From Acidobacteriota bacterium (lineage in GTDB: Bacteria > Acidobacteriota > Aminicenantia > Aminicenantales > Saccharicenantaceae): a stretch of 55,000 bases of DNA. The DNA lies in NCBI GenBank assembly GCA_033549365.1, contig JAWSUF010000008.1, positions 1 through 55,000 on the forward strand, in the 5' to 3' direction. Under the pieces are notes generated by a model. It searched no databases. It worked only from the letters and a program-made list of their open reading frames with translations, and had not been told where the DNA came from. Numbering within the stretch: the stretch's first letter is position 1; each line of letters starts with the position of its first letter. Positions 44,623 to 53,298 of the stretch are shown here, piece after piece. The position numbers and the translations under genes were made by a program.

Positions 44623-45633
44623 ATGACACGTCAGGCGCAGCGCTGTGTTTTTCTCGTTGAAAGCGACGGGGATCAGGCTCTAAAGCTGGCGGAAAGACTG
44701 CAGCCTTTCGGTTACCGCGTGATCGCCGTATCCGGCCTGCGGCGGGCCGTCAGGCAATTCAATCACGACGGGGAGATCGATCTCGTCGTCATGGACCTGG
44801 ACGGCGAAGGCGAGGAGGCGGCGATCCGGGCGGTCCGGGATATCCTGGCCGTCCGATCCGTCCCCATCATTTTTCGATCGGCGCGCTGCGATCCGAAGGA
44901 TTGGAAAACCGTCTCAACCGTTCCCCATTACGGATGCTTGCAGAAGGGAGCCGGCGATCCCGCCCTGCCGTCCGTTCTGGACACGGCCTTCAAGCTCTTT
45001 TCCATGCACGCGGAACTCCGAAGAGCTCTTCAGGAAAAAGACGTTATGATGAGAGAAATCCACCATCGGGTCAAGAACAACATGCAGGTCATATCGAGCC
45101 TCCTGCGGCTTCAGTCCTGGAGAATTCCCGACAAGGCGCTTCAGGACGTGTTTCAGGCCAGCCAGCAACGCATCCGCTCGATGGCCCTGATCCACGACAA
45201 GTTGTACCGGTCCGGAAACCTGTCCAGGATCGATTTCAGCGAGTATTCCCGGGAATTGGTCGATCGGCTTTTATCGCTGACGGAGGCTGCGGCCTCCGGA
45301 ATATCCGGAACCGTCGACATGGAAGATGCGGATCTCGACATCCAACAGGCCATCCCCTGCGGACTGATCGTCAACGAAATCGTCACCAATTCCCTGAAGC
45401 ATGCGTTTCCCAACGGGAACGGCGGCTCGATTCGGCTTTCCCTGAGCCGGAATGCGGACGGCTGCCGGCGCCTCGTCATCGGCGACGACGGCGTGGGATT
45501 GCCGCCCGAAATCGACATCCGGCGGCCGGCCACGATCGGCCTTCAAATCGTCTCCGACCTGGTCAGCCAACTGGACGGCACCGCCGCCGTGGACCGTTCC
45601 CGGGGGACGGTCTTCACGATCACTTTCAGGTAA
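44623..45633 (+). CDS. cytosolic receiver-histidine kinase (HisKA_2 type)
   Basis: A 336-residue protein starting MTRQAQRCVFLVESDGDQAL. Residues 1-125 form a receiver domain with the acceptor Asp in VVMDLDGEG, a Ser switch in IIFRSARC and a Lys in CLQKGAG. There follows a HisKA_2 domain with the phospho-His in REIHHRVKNNMQVISSLLRL. The ATPase domain has the N-box IVNEIVTNSLKHAF and G-box GDDGVGLPP. There is no membrane segment or PAS domain, so input must come by phosphotransfer to the receiver. HisKA_2 kinases often feed the general stress response. No response regulator is adjacent. Confidence 0.88.
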   Translation: MTRQAQRCVFLVESDGDQALKLAERLQPFGYRVIAVSGLRRAVRQFNHDGEIDLVVMDLDGEGEEAAIRAVRDILAVRSVPIIFRSARCDPKDWKTVSTVPHYGCLQKGAGDPALPSVLDTAFKLFSMHAELRRALQEKDVMMREIHHRVKNNMQVISSLLRLQSWRIPDKALQDVFQASQQRIRSMALIHDKLYRSGNLSRIDFSEYSRELVDRLLSLTEAAASGISGTVDMEDADLDIQQAIPCGLIVNEIVTNSLKHAFPNGNGGSIRLSLSRNADGCRRLVIGDDGVGLPPEIDIRRPATIGLQIVSDLVSQLDGTAAVDRSRGTVFTITFR

Positions 45634-45636
45634 GGG

Positions 45637-46191
45637 TTATTTCCGGCATGGAATCCAGATTTCCGCCCGGAATCCCGTGCTTTCCATGCGGATCGGATCG
45701 CCCTCCTCCATATACTGCTGGAGGATGGGCCCGTTCTGGACATAGCCGTTGTCCTCGATCCAATCGAGCATGGCGGCGACGGTCTTTCCCGTCCCGTCGA
45801 GGGGCCCGACATGAACGCCCGCGGCCACGGTCGTGAAAATCCACTCTTTCCTGACGAGTGGAAGCTGGACGAAGGCCTGTTCCGTGACCGGGAACCCGAC
45901 TTCCCACTCGAGGGCATCGATGGTCGTTTCCTCGGGGACATTGTAGAAGACGGCGATCAGGGGGCCTCGGGGAAAAACGCTCTGGGTCTGCATGTTCAGG
46001 ATCAGTTCCTCCATGGCATCGGAAATCGCCGCATAGTCGCCGCGGACGGGCATGCAGACATAAGAGAAAGGTTCGACCTCTCTGACGGTCACGTCGATCC
46101 GCTGAGGCGTGGCCGCCCCGCCGGCTGCCCAGAGAACCGCCGCGACCAGAACCGCCGTTCCGATAAAACGTCGCCGGACGCTGTGTTTCAT
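45637..46191 (-). CDS. exported GyrI-like/AraC effector-binding domain protein
   Basis: A 184-residue product from ATG 46191 (GGAGGACGCC upstream). A signal peptide (RRRFIGTAVLVAAVLWAAGG) is followed by one GyrI-like domain: VTVREVEPFSYVCMPVRGDY, LIAVFYNVPEETTIDALEWE and the closing GYVQNGPILQQYMEEGDP. The SOUL/GyrI fold binds small hydrophobic ligands and is normally fused to cytoplasmic regulators. Here it is alone and exported, which is uncommon. Two hairpins lie in its upstream region. Confidence 0.8.
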   Translation of the reverse strand: MKHSVRRRFIGTAVLVAAVLWAAGGAATPQRIDVTVREVEPFSYVCMPVRGDYAAISDAMEELILNMQTQSVFPRGPLIAVFYNVPEETTIDALEWEVGFPVTEQAFVQLPLVRKEWIFTTVAAGVHVGPLDGTGKTVAAMLDWIEDNGYVQNGPILQQYMEEGDPIRMESTGFRAEIWIPCRK

Positions 46192-46234
46192 GGCGTCCTC
46201 CTTGTCGTCAGATTCTTCCAACCGGATCTCCCGG

Positions 46235-46253
46235 TTGCACAAATAATGTGCAA
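46235..46253 (-). promoter_or_regulatory. inverted repeat upstream of the GyrI-like gene
   Basis: TTGCACA and TGTGCAA are separated by 5 bases, a perfect 7-bp dyad. A second small stem, ACCGG/CCGGT (46221-46235), is adjacent. It may be an operator or leader hairpin. Confidence 0.35.
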
Positions 46254-46347
46254 ACTACCACAACCCCTACGTCTTCCAAATAGATAGCTCGCGCGGACGG
46301 CCGCATTTCCACAGGGATATTCACAAGAGTTGTGGAAAAGACCGTTT

Positions 46348-48744
46348 TCATCGCCTGTTTTTCACGTGGGTGTCGAACCAATCGAACATTTCCGCGAGGA
46401 CATGGAAGACGGATTCCCTGGCTGCATAGCCGTGGCTTTCATAGGGGAGCATGACCAGACGCGTCTCCGCCCCGAAGCCCTTCAGGGCCTGGAAAAGCCG
46501 CTCCGACTGAATGGGGAACGTCCCGGAGTTGTTGTCGACTTCCCCGTGGATAAGAAGGATCGGTTCGTTGATCTTGGGTGCGTGCATGAACGGCGACATG
46601 TTGAGATAGGTTTCGGGGGCTTCCCAGAACGTCCGCCGCTCGCTCTGAAAGCCGAACGGCGTCAGGGTGCGGTTGTAGGCGCCGCTGCGGGCAATTCCGG
46701 CCGCAAAGACATCGCTGTGGGCCAGGAGGTTGGCCGTCATGAAGGCCCCGTAGCTGTGGCCTCCGACTCCCACCCGCTTGGGATCGGCGACGCCCAGTTT
46801 GTCCAGAACATCGACCGCCGCCTTGGCGTTCATGACAAGCTGCGGCACAAAGGTGTCGTTCACGGTTTTCGGGTCGCCGACGAGGGGCATCTGGGCGTTG
46901 TCGAGGACGACATAGCCCTGGGTGACGAAGAAGAGCTGGGAGGTGCCCCGGAAATACGTGAACCGGTTGGGGGAGCCCCGGACCTGGCCGGCCGTGTCGG
47001 CCGATGTGTATTCCAGGGGATAGGCCCAGACGACGGCCGGACGGCGTTCGCCCTCTTTGTAGTCGGGCGGCAGGTAGAGCGTCCCGGAGAGTTCGAGGCC
47101 GTCTTCCCGCTGGTATTTGACAAGTTGTTTCTTGATGCCGGTGAGCTGGGGTGCGGGATCCTGGAATTGCGTCAGGGCGCGTTTCTTTTTGGACTTCAGA
47201 TCCAGAAGATAATGATTCGGAGGTTCGGTCGGAGTTTCGTGGGTGATCAGAATCGAGTTGCGGTCGCCGCCATGGAAACCGACGAAGGACTGGTAGGTGC
47301 CGTCCGCCGATTGAAACAGCCGTTTCTTTTCCCCGGTTTTCAGGTTCATTCCGTCAAGAAAGGGGAAATCGCCCTTGGGAGAGGCGCCCTGTCCGTCCAG
47401 ATAGATCCAGCCTTTGTCTTCGAGAACGACCCGCATGCCGGCCGGGGTGGTCGTCGTGACCGGGAAACCCGGGTTGTTGTAGGCGTCGCGGAAATTGAGG
47501 TCGAAGAGTTTTCGGGGCTCGGCGCCGGGGGTGTCGATGTCGGCAAGCCAGGTCGTCCTCCAGCTTTTGCGCCATTCCATTTCCGTGACGAGGCACCGGC
47601 CGGGGGTCTGCAGCCATGTGATTCCCGCATAGCGCTGGCTGAGCCGGATGACTTCGCGGAGACCGGCTTCAAACGGAGCGTCGAGGACCATGACTCTGTC
47701 GCGGTGGGGGACGTCCTTTTCCAGATCCCCGTCATCGAGAGCTTCCGTCCAATAAACGGAGGCGGGTTTCAGCGGACGCCAGGATACGGCGCGCGGCCCG
47801 GTGGGGACGCCGTTAATGGGAACATTTTCGGCCGGTGGCAAATCGGCGATGATCTTGACGATGCGGCCCGTGGTGTCCCAGATATCGTAGGAACGGGCGA
47901 AACCCGACCAGGGCAGACTTCGGGAATAGGGTTTTTTGACGCGATAAAGGAGAAGATATTTTCCGTCGGGCGAGGGATCGGCCGAGGGGAAAATGCCGGG
48001 TTCGCTGATGGGCCGGATATCTCCGGTTGAAACGTCGACGGCGGCCAGTTGAGATGTCGCGTAATAGTCGAAGAGAATCTCGTCGAAGGGCGTTCTCAGG
48101 AGGTCCTGGAAGGTGGCCGCCTTGGCCAAAACGCCTTTCTTGGACTCCTGGATGTTGGGGCCGTCGGGGACGGCCGGGGGAACGGGGGCCGGACCGCGGT
48201 TTTCGGGGATGAGACCGACGAGGAGCGAAGCGCCGCCGGGCATCCAGGAGAGGCCCGGGCTGAGGACCATGTTGAGGACCGGGCCGGTCAGTCGTTTGGC
48301 GATGCCCGTCGCGACGTCGGCTGTCCAGAGCTCGGCGCCGGAATCCGTATAGACGGCGAAGGCGATCCGCTTTCCGTCCGGGGACCAGGACGGCACGCCG
48401 AAGCGGGCTCCGGAGGTGATCTCGATCTTGCGAACCGATCCGTCCCTGATGGTTTTGACGGTCATGGCCGTGTTGAAGGTCAGGGTCTGGCGGCTGTTGT
48501 TGTGGGGCGTGATGCGCATGCCGGCCAGTTGGAGGATAGGCCGGGCCAGATCGGCGAGTCCGGGCATGGTTTCGTATTCGATGAGGAGCATGCGGTCTCC
48601 GGCCGGACTCAGCGAGACGCGGGCCGGGGGAGGGGCTTCGAGGATGTCGACGACATCCTGGGGCGGCATCTTGTAGGGCTCCTGTGCGGAGAGCGCAAAG
48701 GCGCAGAGAATGACGAGGGCGACGGTCAGGATGTGTCTTTTCAT
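46348..48744 (-). CDS. S9-family prolyl oligopeptidase-like serine peptidase
   Basis: A 798-residue exported enzyme with signal peptide ILTVALVILCAFALSAQE. An N-terminal beta-propeller (WSPDGKRIAFAVYTDSGAEL, PSPDGKYLLLYRV) covers about 40-520. The alpha/beta hydrolase domain has Ser664 in GGHSYGAFM, Asp737 in LLIHGEVDNN and His771 in YESHGYAARE. The start (MPPQDVVDILEAPPPARVSL) and overall form resemble the S9D group, which includes chloroplast glutamyl endopeptidase. It likely degrades peptides in the periplasm. Preceded by AAGGAGG. Divergent from the amidohydrolase. Confidence 0.92.
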   Translation of the reverse strand: MKRHILTVALVILCAFALSAQEPYKMPPQDVVDILEAPPPARVSLSPAGDRMLLIEYETMPGLADLARPILQLAGMRITPHNNSRQTLTFNTAMTVKTIRDGSVRKIEITSGARFGVPSWSPDGKRIAFAVYTDSGAELWTADVATGIAKRLTGPVLNMVLSPGLSWMPGGASLLVGLIPENRGPAPVPPAVPDGPNIQESKKGVLAKAATFQDLLRTPFDEILFDYYATSQLAAVDVSTGDIRPISEPGIFPSADPSPDGKYLLLYRVKKPYSRSLPWSGFARSYDIWDTTGRIVKIIADLPPAENVPINGVPTGPRAVSWRPLKPASVYWTEALDDGDLEKDVPHRDRVMVLDAPFEAGLREVIRLSQRYAGITWLQTPGRCLVTEMEWRKSWRTTWLADIDTPGAEPRKLFDLNFRDAYNNPGFPVTTTTPAGMRVVLEDKGWIYLDGQGASPKGDFPFLDGMNLKTGEKKRLFQSADGTYQSFVGFHGGDRNSILITHETPTEPPNHYLLDLKSKKKRALTQFQDPAPQLTGIKKQLVKYQREDGLELSGTLYLPPDYKEGERRPAVVWAYPLEYTSADTAGQVRGSPNRFTYFRGTSQLFFVTQGYVVLDNAQMPLVGDPKTVNDTFVPQLVMNAKAAVDVLDKLGVADPKRVGVGGHSYGAFMTANLLAHSDVFAAGIARSGAYNRTLTPFGFQSERRTFWEAPETYLNMSPFMHAPKINEPILLIHGEVDNNSGTFPIQSERLFQALKGFGAETRLVMLPYESHGYAARESVFHVLAEMFDWFDTHVKNRR

Positions 48745-48813
48745 GGAGGGCCTCCTTGTCAGAGCGGATCTTTCTCTATTTTATAAAACATTTAAGCGGG
48801 ATCGCAACCCATT

Positions 48814-48929
48814 CTGCTTTGGCTGCTGGAAGTTATTGATAATACTCGAATTAGAGCCTAAAAGGCCGTTTTTTCGGCCGAAAAAAATCTAAATTGTTTA
48901 TTATCAGATAAATCCAGCAGCCAAAGCAG
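48814..48929. repeat. 116-bp imperfect palindrome (MITE-like or large hairpin)
   Basis: The outer arms CTGCTTTGGCTGCTGGA (48814-48830) and its exact reverse complement (48913-48929) are 17 bp and perfect. Inside, the pairing continues imperfectly through GATAATA on one side and TATTATC on the other. A central AGGCCG-TTTTTT-CGGCC turn follows. It lies in AT-rich DNA between two divergent genes, so it is not a terminator for either. It may be a small mobile palindromic element. Confidence 0.7.
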
Positions 48930-48938
48930 GATAGAAAG

Positions 48939-48968
48939 TTGACAGGTTGAGCGGGCGGGATCTATAAT
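48939..48968 (+). promoter_or_regulatory. promoter of the amidohydrolase gene
   Basis: TTGACA (48939-48944), an 18-base spacer and a perfect TATAAT (48963-48968), followed by GGGAGGGAG before the ATG at 49001. It starts 10 bases after the palindrome. Confidence 0.7.
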
Positions 48969-49000
48969 CTGACAGTGAAATCCTGATCGGGAGGGAGCGG

Positions 49001-50779
49001 ATGTCCATCCATAAAAACGCCGGTATTGTCATTCTGGGATTCATCGGTTTGGCTCTTGTCTTTGCCTCGGGCGCCTGCAAGCGGGCCGAGACTGCCGACC
49101 TCGTGCTGATCAACGGAGACGTCTGGACGGCCGAGTCCGATATTCCGCGGGGTGCCGGCCTGGCGATCAAAAACGGATTGATTCTGGCCGTTCTGCAGAG
49201 CGATCGCGAAGCGAAGCGCTATTCCGGTCCAGAAACGGAGATCCTCGATCTCAAGGGAGGCTGGGCCGTCCCGGGCATCATCGACGGCCACGTCCACTTC
49301 AATAACGCCGGCGCCCTGATCAACGACGCCAATCTCATGACGGTCGCCGACGAAGACGGCCTCCGGGCGGAAATTGGTCGCGTGGCCCGCTCTCTGGACG
49401 CGGGAGAATGGATCACCGGCGGCCTCTGGGGCGCCTACGAGCAATGGGCTCTCGGCGACACGGGCGCGGACGCCGCTGACCGGCGGGAACCCTGGCGTCC
49501 CCACCGCCGCATGATAGACGACCTCACACCCGACAAGCCCGCTTTTCTCTGCCGCTTCGATTACAAGGAATGGCTGGCCAACAGCGCCGCCCTGGCCGCG
49601 GCCGGTCTCGAAAACGCCCGCCCGGCCGGCATGGAGATCGGACCCGACGGCAAGCCGACGGGCGTCATTTTCCGGCCCTCTCCGGCCTTCGACCGCGTGA
49701 CCAAGGCGCGGGCTCCGAAATCCAAGGCCCGCCTGCTCGAGGAAAACCGGGCGGCGCTCCAGGCCCTCCGCGAGGCGGGCATCGTCGAGATCCACGACAT
49801 CGCGACGCCGGACCAGACCGAACGTTTCATCGAACTGGAAGACAACGGCGAACTCACGGTCCGGGTCTGGCTGCGGCCGGATCTGTCCCGCGGAGCCGCC
49901 TTGGGCGCCGAGGGCTTCACCATGGGCCTTCACCCCAAAACCCGCCAACCGAGTTCCATGCTCCGCTACGGCGCGCTCAAGGGCTATATCGACGGCATCA
50001 TGGGGACGCACGGCGCGCTGTTTTTCGAGCCCTATGACGACCAGCCCGACAACTTCGGCCACTGGCGCCCGCACACTTCGGACGATCCCCAGCTCCGCGC
50101 CGGCAACATGGAAAAAATGTACGGGCTGGTCAAGGCCGGTCTGGACGCCGGTTTCGTCCCCAACGTCCACGCCATCGGCGACCGGGGCGTGGCCGAAATG
50201 CTGGATTTCTACGAGCGGTTGAAGGACGAGGGGATCGATCTCACGGGATTCCGCGTCATTCACGCCCAGGTCATCCGGCCGCAGGATTTTCCCCGCTTCA
50301 AGGAACTCGGCGTGATTGCCGAGGTCAATCCCTACCACATCTCGGATGACATGCGCTGGATGGAGGAGAGGATCGGCCATGAGCGCTGCAAGGGCGCCTA
50401 TGCCTTCCGGTCGCTTATCGACAACGGCGCCGTCCTGAGTTTCGGTTCGGACTGGCCCGGAACGAGCGCGGCCCTCTACCACGTGCACCCCAAGTATCTG
50501 ATCTATGCCGCCGTGACGCGGCAGACGCTCACCGGAGCGCCCGAAGGCGGTTGGTTCCCCGAGCAGAGAATCACGGTGGAGGAAGCCCTCCGGGCCTATA
50601 CCATCAACAACGCCTATGCCACATTCGAGGATGATGTCCGGGGATCGATCAAGGCCGGGAAATACGCCGATGTCACCGTGTTCGACCGGAACCTGCTCGA
50701 AATCCCCGCGGCGGACATCCTCAAAGCCGAGGTGACGCACACGATCGTTGACGGCCGCGTCGTTTTCTCCCGCGACTAA
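49001..50779 (+). CDS. amidohydrolase (YtcJ-like, Amidohydro_3) lipoprotein
   Basis: A 592-residue protein with a signal peptide whose lipobox ends SGACK, so it is a lipoprotein. The YtcJ-type amidohydrolase fold is shown by DLVLINGDVWTAESD (start of the beta sandwich), VPGIIDGHVHFNNAG (metal His-x-His), VPNVHAIGDRGVAEM, FRVIHAQVIRP and the Asp of LSFGSDWPGTS. The sequence ends KAGKYADVTVFDRNLLEIPA, as usual. Relatives hydrolyse amide or N-acyl bonds outside the cell. The substrate is unknown. Confidence 0.9.
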   Translation: MSIHKNAGIVILGFIGLALVFASGACKRAETADLVLINGDVWTAESDIPRGAGLAIKNGLILAVLQSDREAKRYSGPETEILDLKGGWAVPGIIDGHVHFNNAGALINDANLMTVADEDGLRAEIGRVARSLDAGEWITGGLWGAYEQWALGDTGADAADRREPWRPHRRMIDDLTPDKPAFLCRFDYKEWLANSAALAAAGLENARPAGMEIGPDGKPTGVIFRPSPAFDRVTKARAPKSKARLLEENRAALQALREAGIVEIHDIATPDQTERFIELEDNGELTVRVWLRPDLSRGAALGAEGFTMGLHPKTRQPSSMLRYGALKGYIDGIMGTHGALFFEPYDDQPDNFGHWRPHTSDDPQLRAGNMEKMYGLVKAGLDAGFVPNVHAIGDRGVAEMLDFYERLKDEGIDLTGFRVIHAQVIRPQDFPRFKELGVIAEVNPYHISDDMRWMEERIGHERCKGAYAFRSLIDNGAVLSFGSDWPGTSAALYHVHPKYLIYAAVTRQTLTGAPEGGWFPEQRITVEEALRAYTINNAYATFEDDVRGSIKAGKYADVTVFDRNLLEIPAADILKAEVTHTIVDGRVVFSRD

Positions 50780-50800
50780 GCCGGCCCTTTTTGTGTTGCC

Positions 50801-51826
50801 TCAGGGCCGGTCGAGGGTTTTTGTCGTGAACCCGGCCTCATCCTTGAGATGCTGGATGAGCGCGTCGAAAGCGGCCTGCTCTTTTCTCTGCCGGATTTGA
50901 TCTTCGAGCTCGTCCCGGATCTCGTCGAAAGGCCGGGTTTCTTTTTCGCGGCCTTCGACCTTCAGAATGTGGTAACCGTAGGTCGTCTCGACGATATCGC
51001 TGATCCCGCCCACGGGGACGGAAAAGGCGGCGTCCTCGAACGGTTTGACCATCCGGCCGCGGCCGAAATTTTCGTAGAGGCCGCCGTTATCTTTCGATCC
51101 GGGATCTTCCGAGAACTCGGCGGCCAGCGCGGCGAAGTCCTCGCCGGCGCGGGCCCTTTCCAGGATGCCCTCCATGTTCTTGAGGGCTTCGGCCTTGTCC
51201 TCGTCGCTCTTGCCCTGAGTCAGAAGCAGGATGTGGCGGACGGATGCCGTCATGTCCGCGTTGTAGGCCTCGAGGATTTCCGCCTCTTCGACCGTGCTTT
51301 CGGCCTCGACGACGGTCTCGAGATATTTTTGGATGACCATGTTTTCCCGCATCGTTTTCTTGATCGTCTCGACGTTGAGGCCGTTCGACGTCAGCATTTG
51401 GAGAAAGGACTCCTCGCCGCCGGCCTGGTCATATTGGCGGGACAGGGATTCGGAGAACTCCTCGTCGGTCACGGTAGCGGACGCGGCGCCCGCGGCTTCG
51501 AGAAGGAGCTTTCTCTCCCCGATTTGGACGGCGTTCTGAAACACAATGGTTTTGAGCCGTTCGGCGTCGATGCTTTTGAGCTGCTGAGCCCGTTCCCCGG
51601 CCTGGTCGAAGAAGGACTGAACGACTTCCCCGGCCGTCACGGTGAACTTTTCGGCCGTGACGAGGACGGTGTCCTTTTCGGGATCGAGAGCGGGAACCAG
51701 GGCGGCCAGATCCTTGGCCAGATCGTAGGCCGGCGTCCCCTTGACGAGGCGGACGTCTTCCGACTTGGCGCCGCAGCTCGAGATGACCGCGGCGATGACG
51801 AAAACAGCCAGAGCCGATTTTTTCAT
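50801..51826 (-). CDS. parvulin-type peptidyl-prolyl isomerase lipoprotein (PrsA/SurA-like)
   Basis: The protein is 341 residues from ATG 51826 (AAAGGAGAC upstream). The signal ends in ISSCG, a lipobox. A SurA_N-like helical chaperone part is followed by the parvulin domain: TASVRHILLLTQGKSDEDKA, FAALAAEFSEDPGSKDNGGL and PVGGISDIVETTYGYHILKV. It should help fold exported proteins in the periplasm. A C-terminal helix (RDELEDQIRQRKEQAAFDAL) closes the protein. It is convergent with the amidohydrolase. A CCGGCCC/GGGCCGG stem lies at the shared end. Confidence 0.9.
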   Translation of the reverse strand: MKKSALAVFVIAAVISSCGAKSEDVRLVKGTPAYDLAKDLAALVPALDPEKDTVLVTAEKFTVTAGEVVQSFFDQAGERAQQLKSIDAERLKTIVFQNAVQIGERKLLLEAAGAASATVTDEEFSESLSRQYDQAGGEESFLQMLTSNGLNVETIKKTMRENMVIQKYLETVVEAESTVEEAEILEAYNADMTASVRHILLLTQGKSDEDKAEALKNMEGILERARAGEDFAALAAEFSEDPGSKDNGGLYENFGRGRMVKPFEDAAFSVPVGGISDIVETTYGYHILKVEGREKETRPFDEIRDELEDQIRQRKEQAAFDALIQHLKDEAGFTTKTLDRP

Positions 51827-51979
51827 GATGTCTCCTTTGGCCCGCAATGGCGAGCGGTCCGCCATGTAGTAGACCACAGCCCGAGAAAAAATTCAAAAGA
51901 AAATTTCCGCCGCCGCCGGGATTTGGAGATGGCGGAAAACATGGTAAAGTAATGGGAGATTTCGGAAAAGGAGAACACC

Positions 51980-52489
51980 ATGACCATTGATGAAGCCATC
52001 CGGACGGCGCTCCAATACGAAAACCGGGTTGTCGGTGTCTATGAGGAAGCCATGACCGCGTCTCAGGACCCCACGGGACGGAAGGTCTTCAAAACCCTGG
52101 CCGAAGAGGAAAAGCAGCACGTCGCCTATCTCGAATCCAAGCGCAGGGAATGGGAGAGCACGGGACGCGTCACGCCGGGGCCCGTGGAGAGTGTCGTGCC
52201 GTCCCGGGCGGCCATCGCCGAGGGAATCAAGAACCTGAAGACCAAGGTCGCCGTTCAATCCAGGGAAAACGAAATCCAGCTCCTCAAGCGGGCTCTCCAG
52301 GTGGAAGTGGAAACGAGCGATTTCTATAAAAGAATGGTCGCCGAACTCCCCGCCGAGGGACGCGATCTCTTCGAGCGTTTTGTCCAGATCGAAGAGGGCC
52401 ACAAAGCCATCGTTCAGGCCGAACTGGATTCGGTGTCCGGTTCGGGATTCTGGTTCGATTTCGCGGAATTCAATCTCGAAGCGGGATGA
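51980..52489 (+). CDS. ferritin-like/rubrerythrin-type di-iron protein
   Basis: A 169-residue four-helix protein. Metal ligands are in YENRVVGVYEEAM, LAEEEKQHVAYLE, the third helix VEVETSDFYKRM and IEEGHKAIVQAEL, giving two E-x-x-H motifs. There is no rubredoxin Cys4 domain, so it is a ferritin-like or erythrin-type protein rather than full rubrerythrin. It may reduce peroxide or store iron. An AAAGGAG site precedes the ATG. Confidence 0.87.
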   Translation: MTIDEAIRTALQYENRVVGVYEEAMTASQDPTGRKVFKTLAEEEKQHVAYLESKRREWESTGRVTPGPVESVVPSRAAIAEGIKNLKTKVAVQSRENEIQLLKRALQVEVETSDFYKRMVAELPAEGRDLFERFVQIEEGHKAIVQAELDSVSGSGFWFDFAEFNLEAG

Positions 52490-52502
52490 GGGCTTTTCAT
52501 CA

Positions 52503-53252
52503 TTATGTTGCTGTGGCATCAAACATAATGATTTGTCCCGGACTAAGAAAGGCTGGGATTTTGATTAATCCCGGGAAAGAGCCGCCCAAGGGATCAACCC
52601 ACCCCTCATAAGTGAACTCGGTCATGGTCACATTTCGAAAATGGGCCTCGATAGTTTTGCGCAGGTGCGAGGGTGAGAAGAAAAAGATCATGGGAATGTC
52701 TCTGAGTGCAAGAACCCTCCGGATCAAAGGGAAAAGCAGGGATTCGAGAACAAACACGAAGCCCGAAAAACAGGGTTCGACCACCAGAAGACGGCCGCCG
52801 GGTGTGAGCTTCTGTTTGGCCGCGGAAATGATTTGATCGAGGAACATTTTGGATTCTTTCAGATTTCTACCTTGGATGTGATGGATACAAAGAGAATAGA
52901 GGATGATATCGACAGAGTGATCGTCAATGGGGGACAGGTCTCGGGCGTCGCCGACGATTTTGATGATGTTGGGGACTTGAATCCGTTCGAGCATCACCGG
53001 GGAGATATCCAAAACCTGAACCTGCGCGGCGTCATGGATATCATAGTGAAAGTATCCGCCGTTGCCGACATCTAAAATCTTCCGTCCTTCTATCAGCGGG
53101 CTGACGTACTCCTTGAATTGGCGATGGACCGCCTCCCAGTTGTCAAATGCCTTCTCATATTTTTTGGCGATTTTGTTGAAATGGGTTGCGTTCCCGGGCA
53201 AAGAGGGATCTTGAGTCCTCGGCCTGTTCGCGGTTTGGATTGCGCCTTTCAT
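52503..53252 (-). CDS. class I SAM-dependent methyltransferase
   Basis: A 249-residue protein from ATG 53252. Motif I is ILDVGNGGYFHYD, with GNGG in place of the usual GxGxG. VLDISPVMLERI, VDIILYSLCIHHI and LTPGGRLLVVEPCF are the next strands. The C-terminal part has a hydrophobic stretch (FVFVLESLLFPLIRRVLALR) that could contact a membrane or lipid substrate. Its promoter overlaps the stop of the pseudopilin gene. It was likely acquired separately from the pilin genes. Confidence 0.85.
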   Translation of the reverse strand: MKGAIQTANRPRTQDPSLPGNATHFNKIAKKYEKAFDNWEAVHRQFKEYVSPLIEGRKILDVGNGGYFHYDIHDAAQVQVLDISPVMLERIQVPNIIKIVGDARDLSPIDDHSVDIILYSLCIHHIQGRNLKESKMFLDQIISAAKQKLTPGGRLLVVEPCFSGFVFVLESLLFPLIRRVLALRDIPMIFFFSPSHLRKTIEAHFRNVTMTEFTYEGWVDPLGGSFPGLIKIPAFLSPGQIIMFDATAT

Positions 53253-53269
53253 GTTGTCGACTCGCCATG

Positions 53270-53298
53270 ATATTATCAGCCTTTTTCCGCCTTTACAA
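53270..53298 (-). promoter_or_regulatory. promoter of the methyltransferase gene
   Basis: On the minus strand TTGTAA (53298-53293), a 17-base spacer and TAATAT (53275-53270), then a leader of about 10 bases. The -35 overlaps the pilin stop codon. Confidence 0.5.

Noticed and set aside
46330-48030. 566-codon open frame on the plus strand
   Set aside because: It is antisense to the S9 peptidase, whose catalytic triad is intact. No start signal or family is seen for the plus frame.
48962-50740. 592-codon open frame on the minus strand
   Set aside because: It is antisense to the amidohydrolase, which has clear motifs, a lipobox, a promoter and a ribosome site. The antisense frame has none.
50781-50810. 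CCGGCCC/GGGCCGG hairpin between convergent genes
   Set aside because: The stem is 7 bp with a 16-base loop and no T-run after either arm. It also overlaps the last codon of the PPIase gene. Not strong enough to call a terminator.
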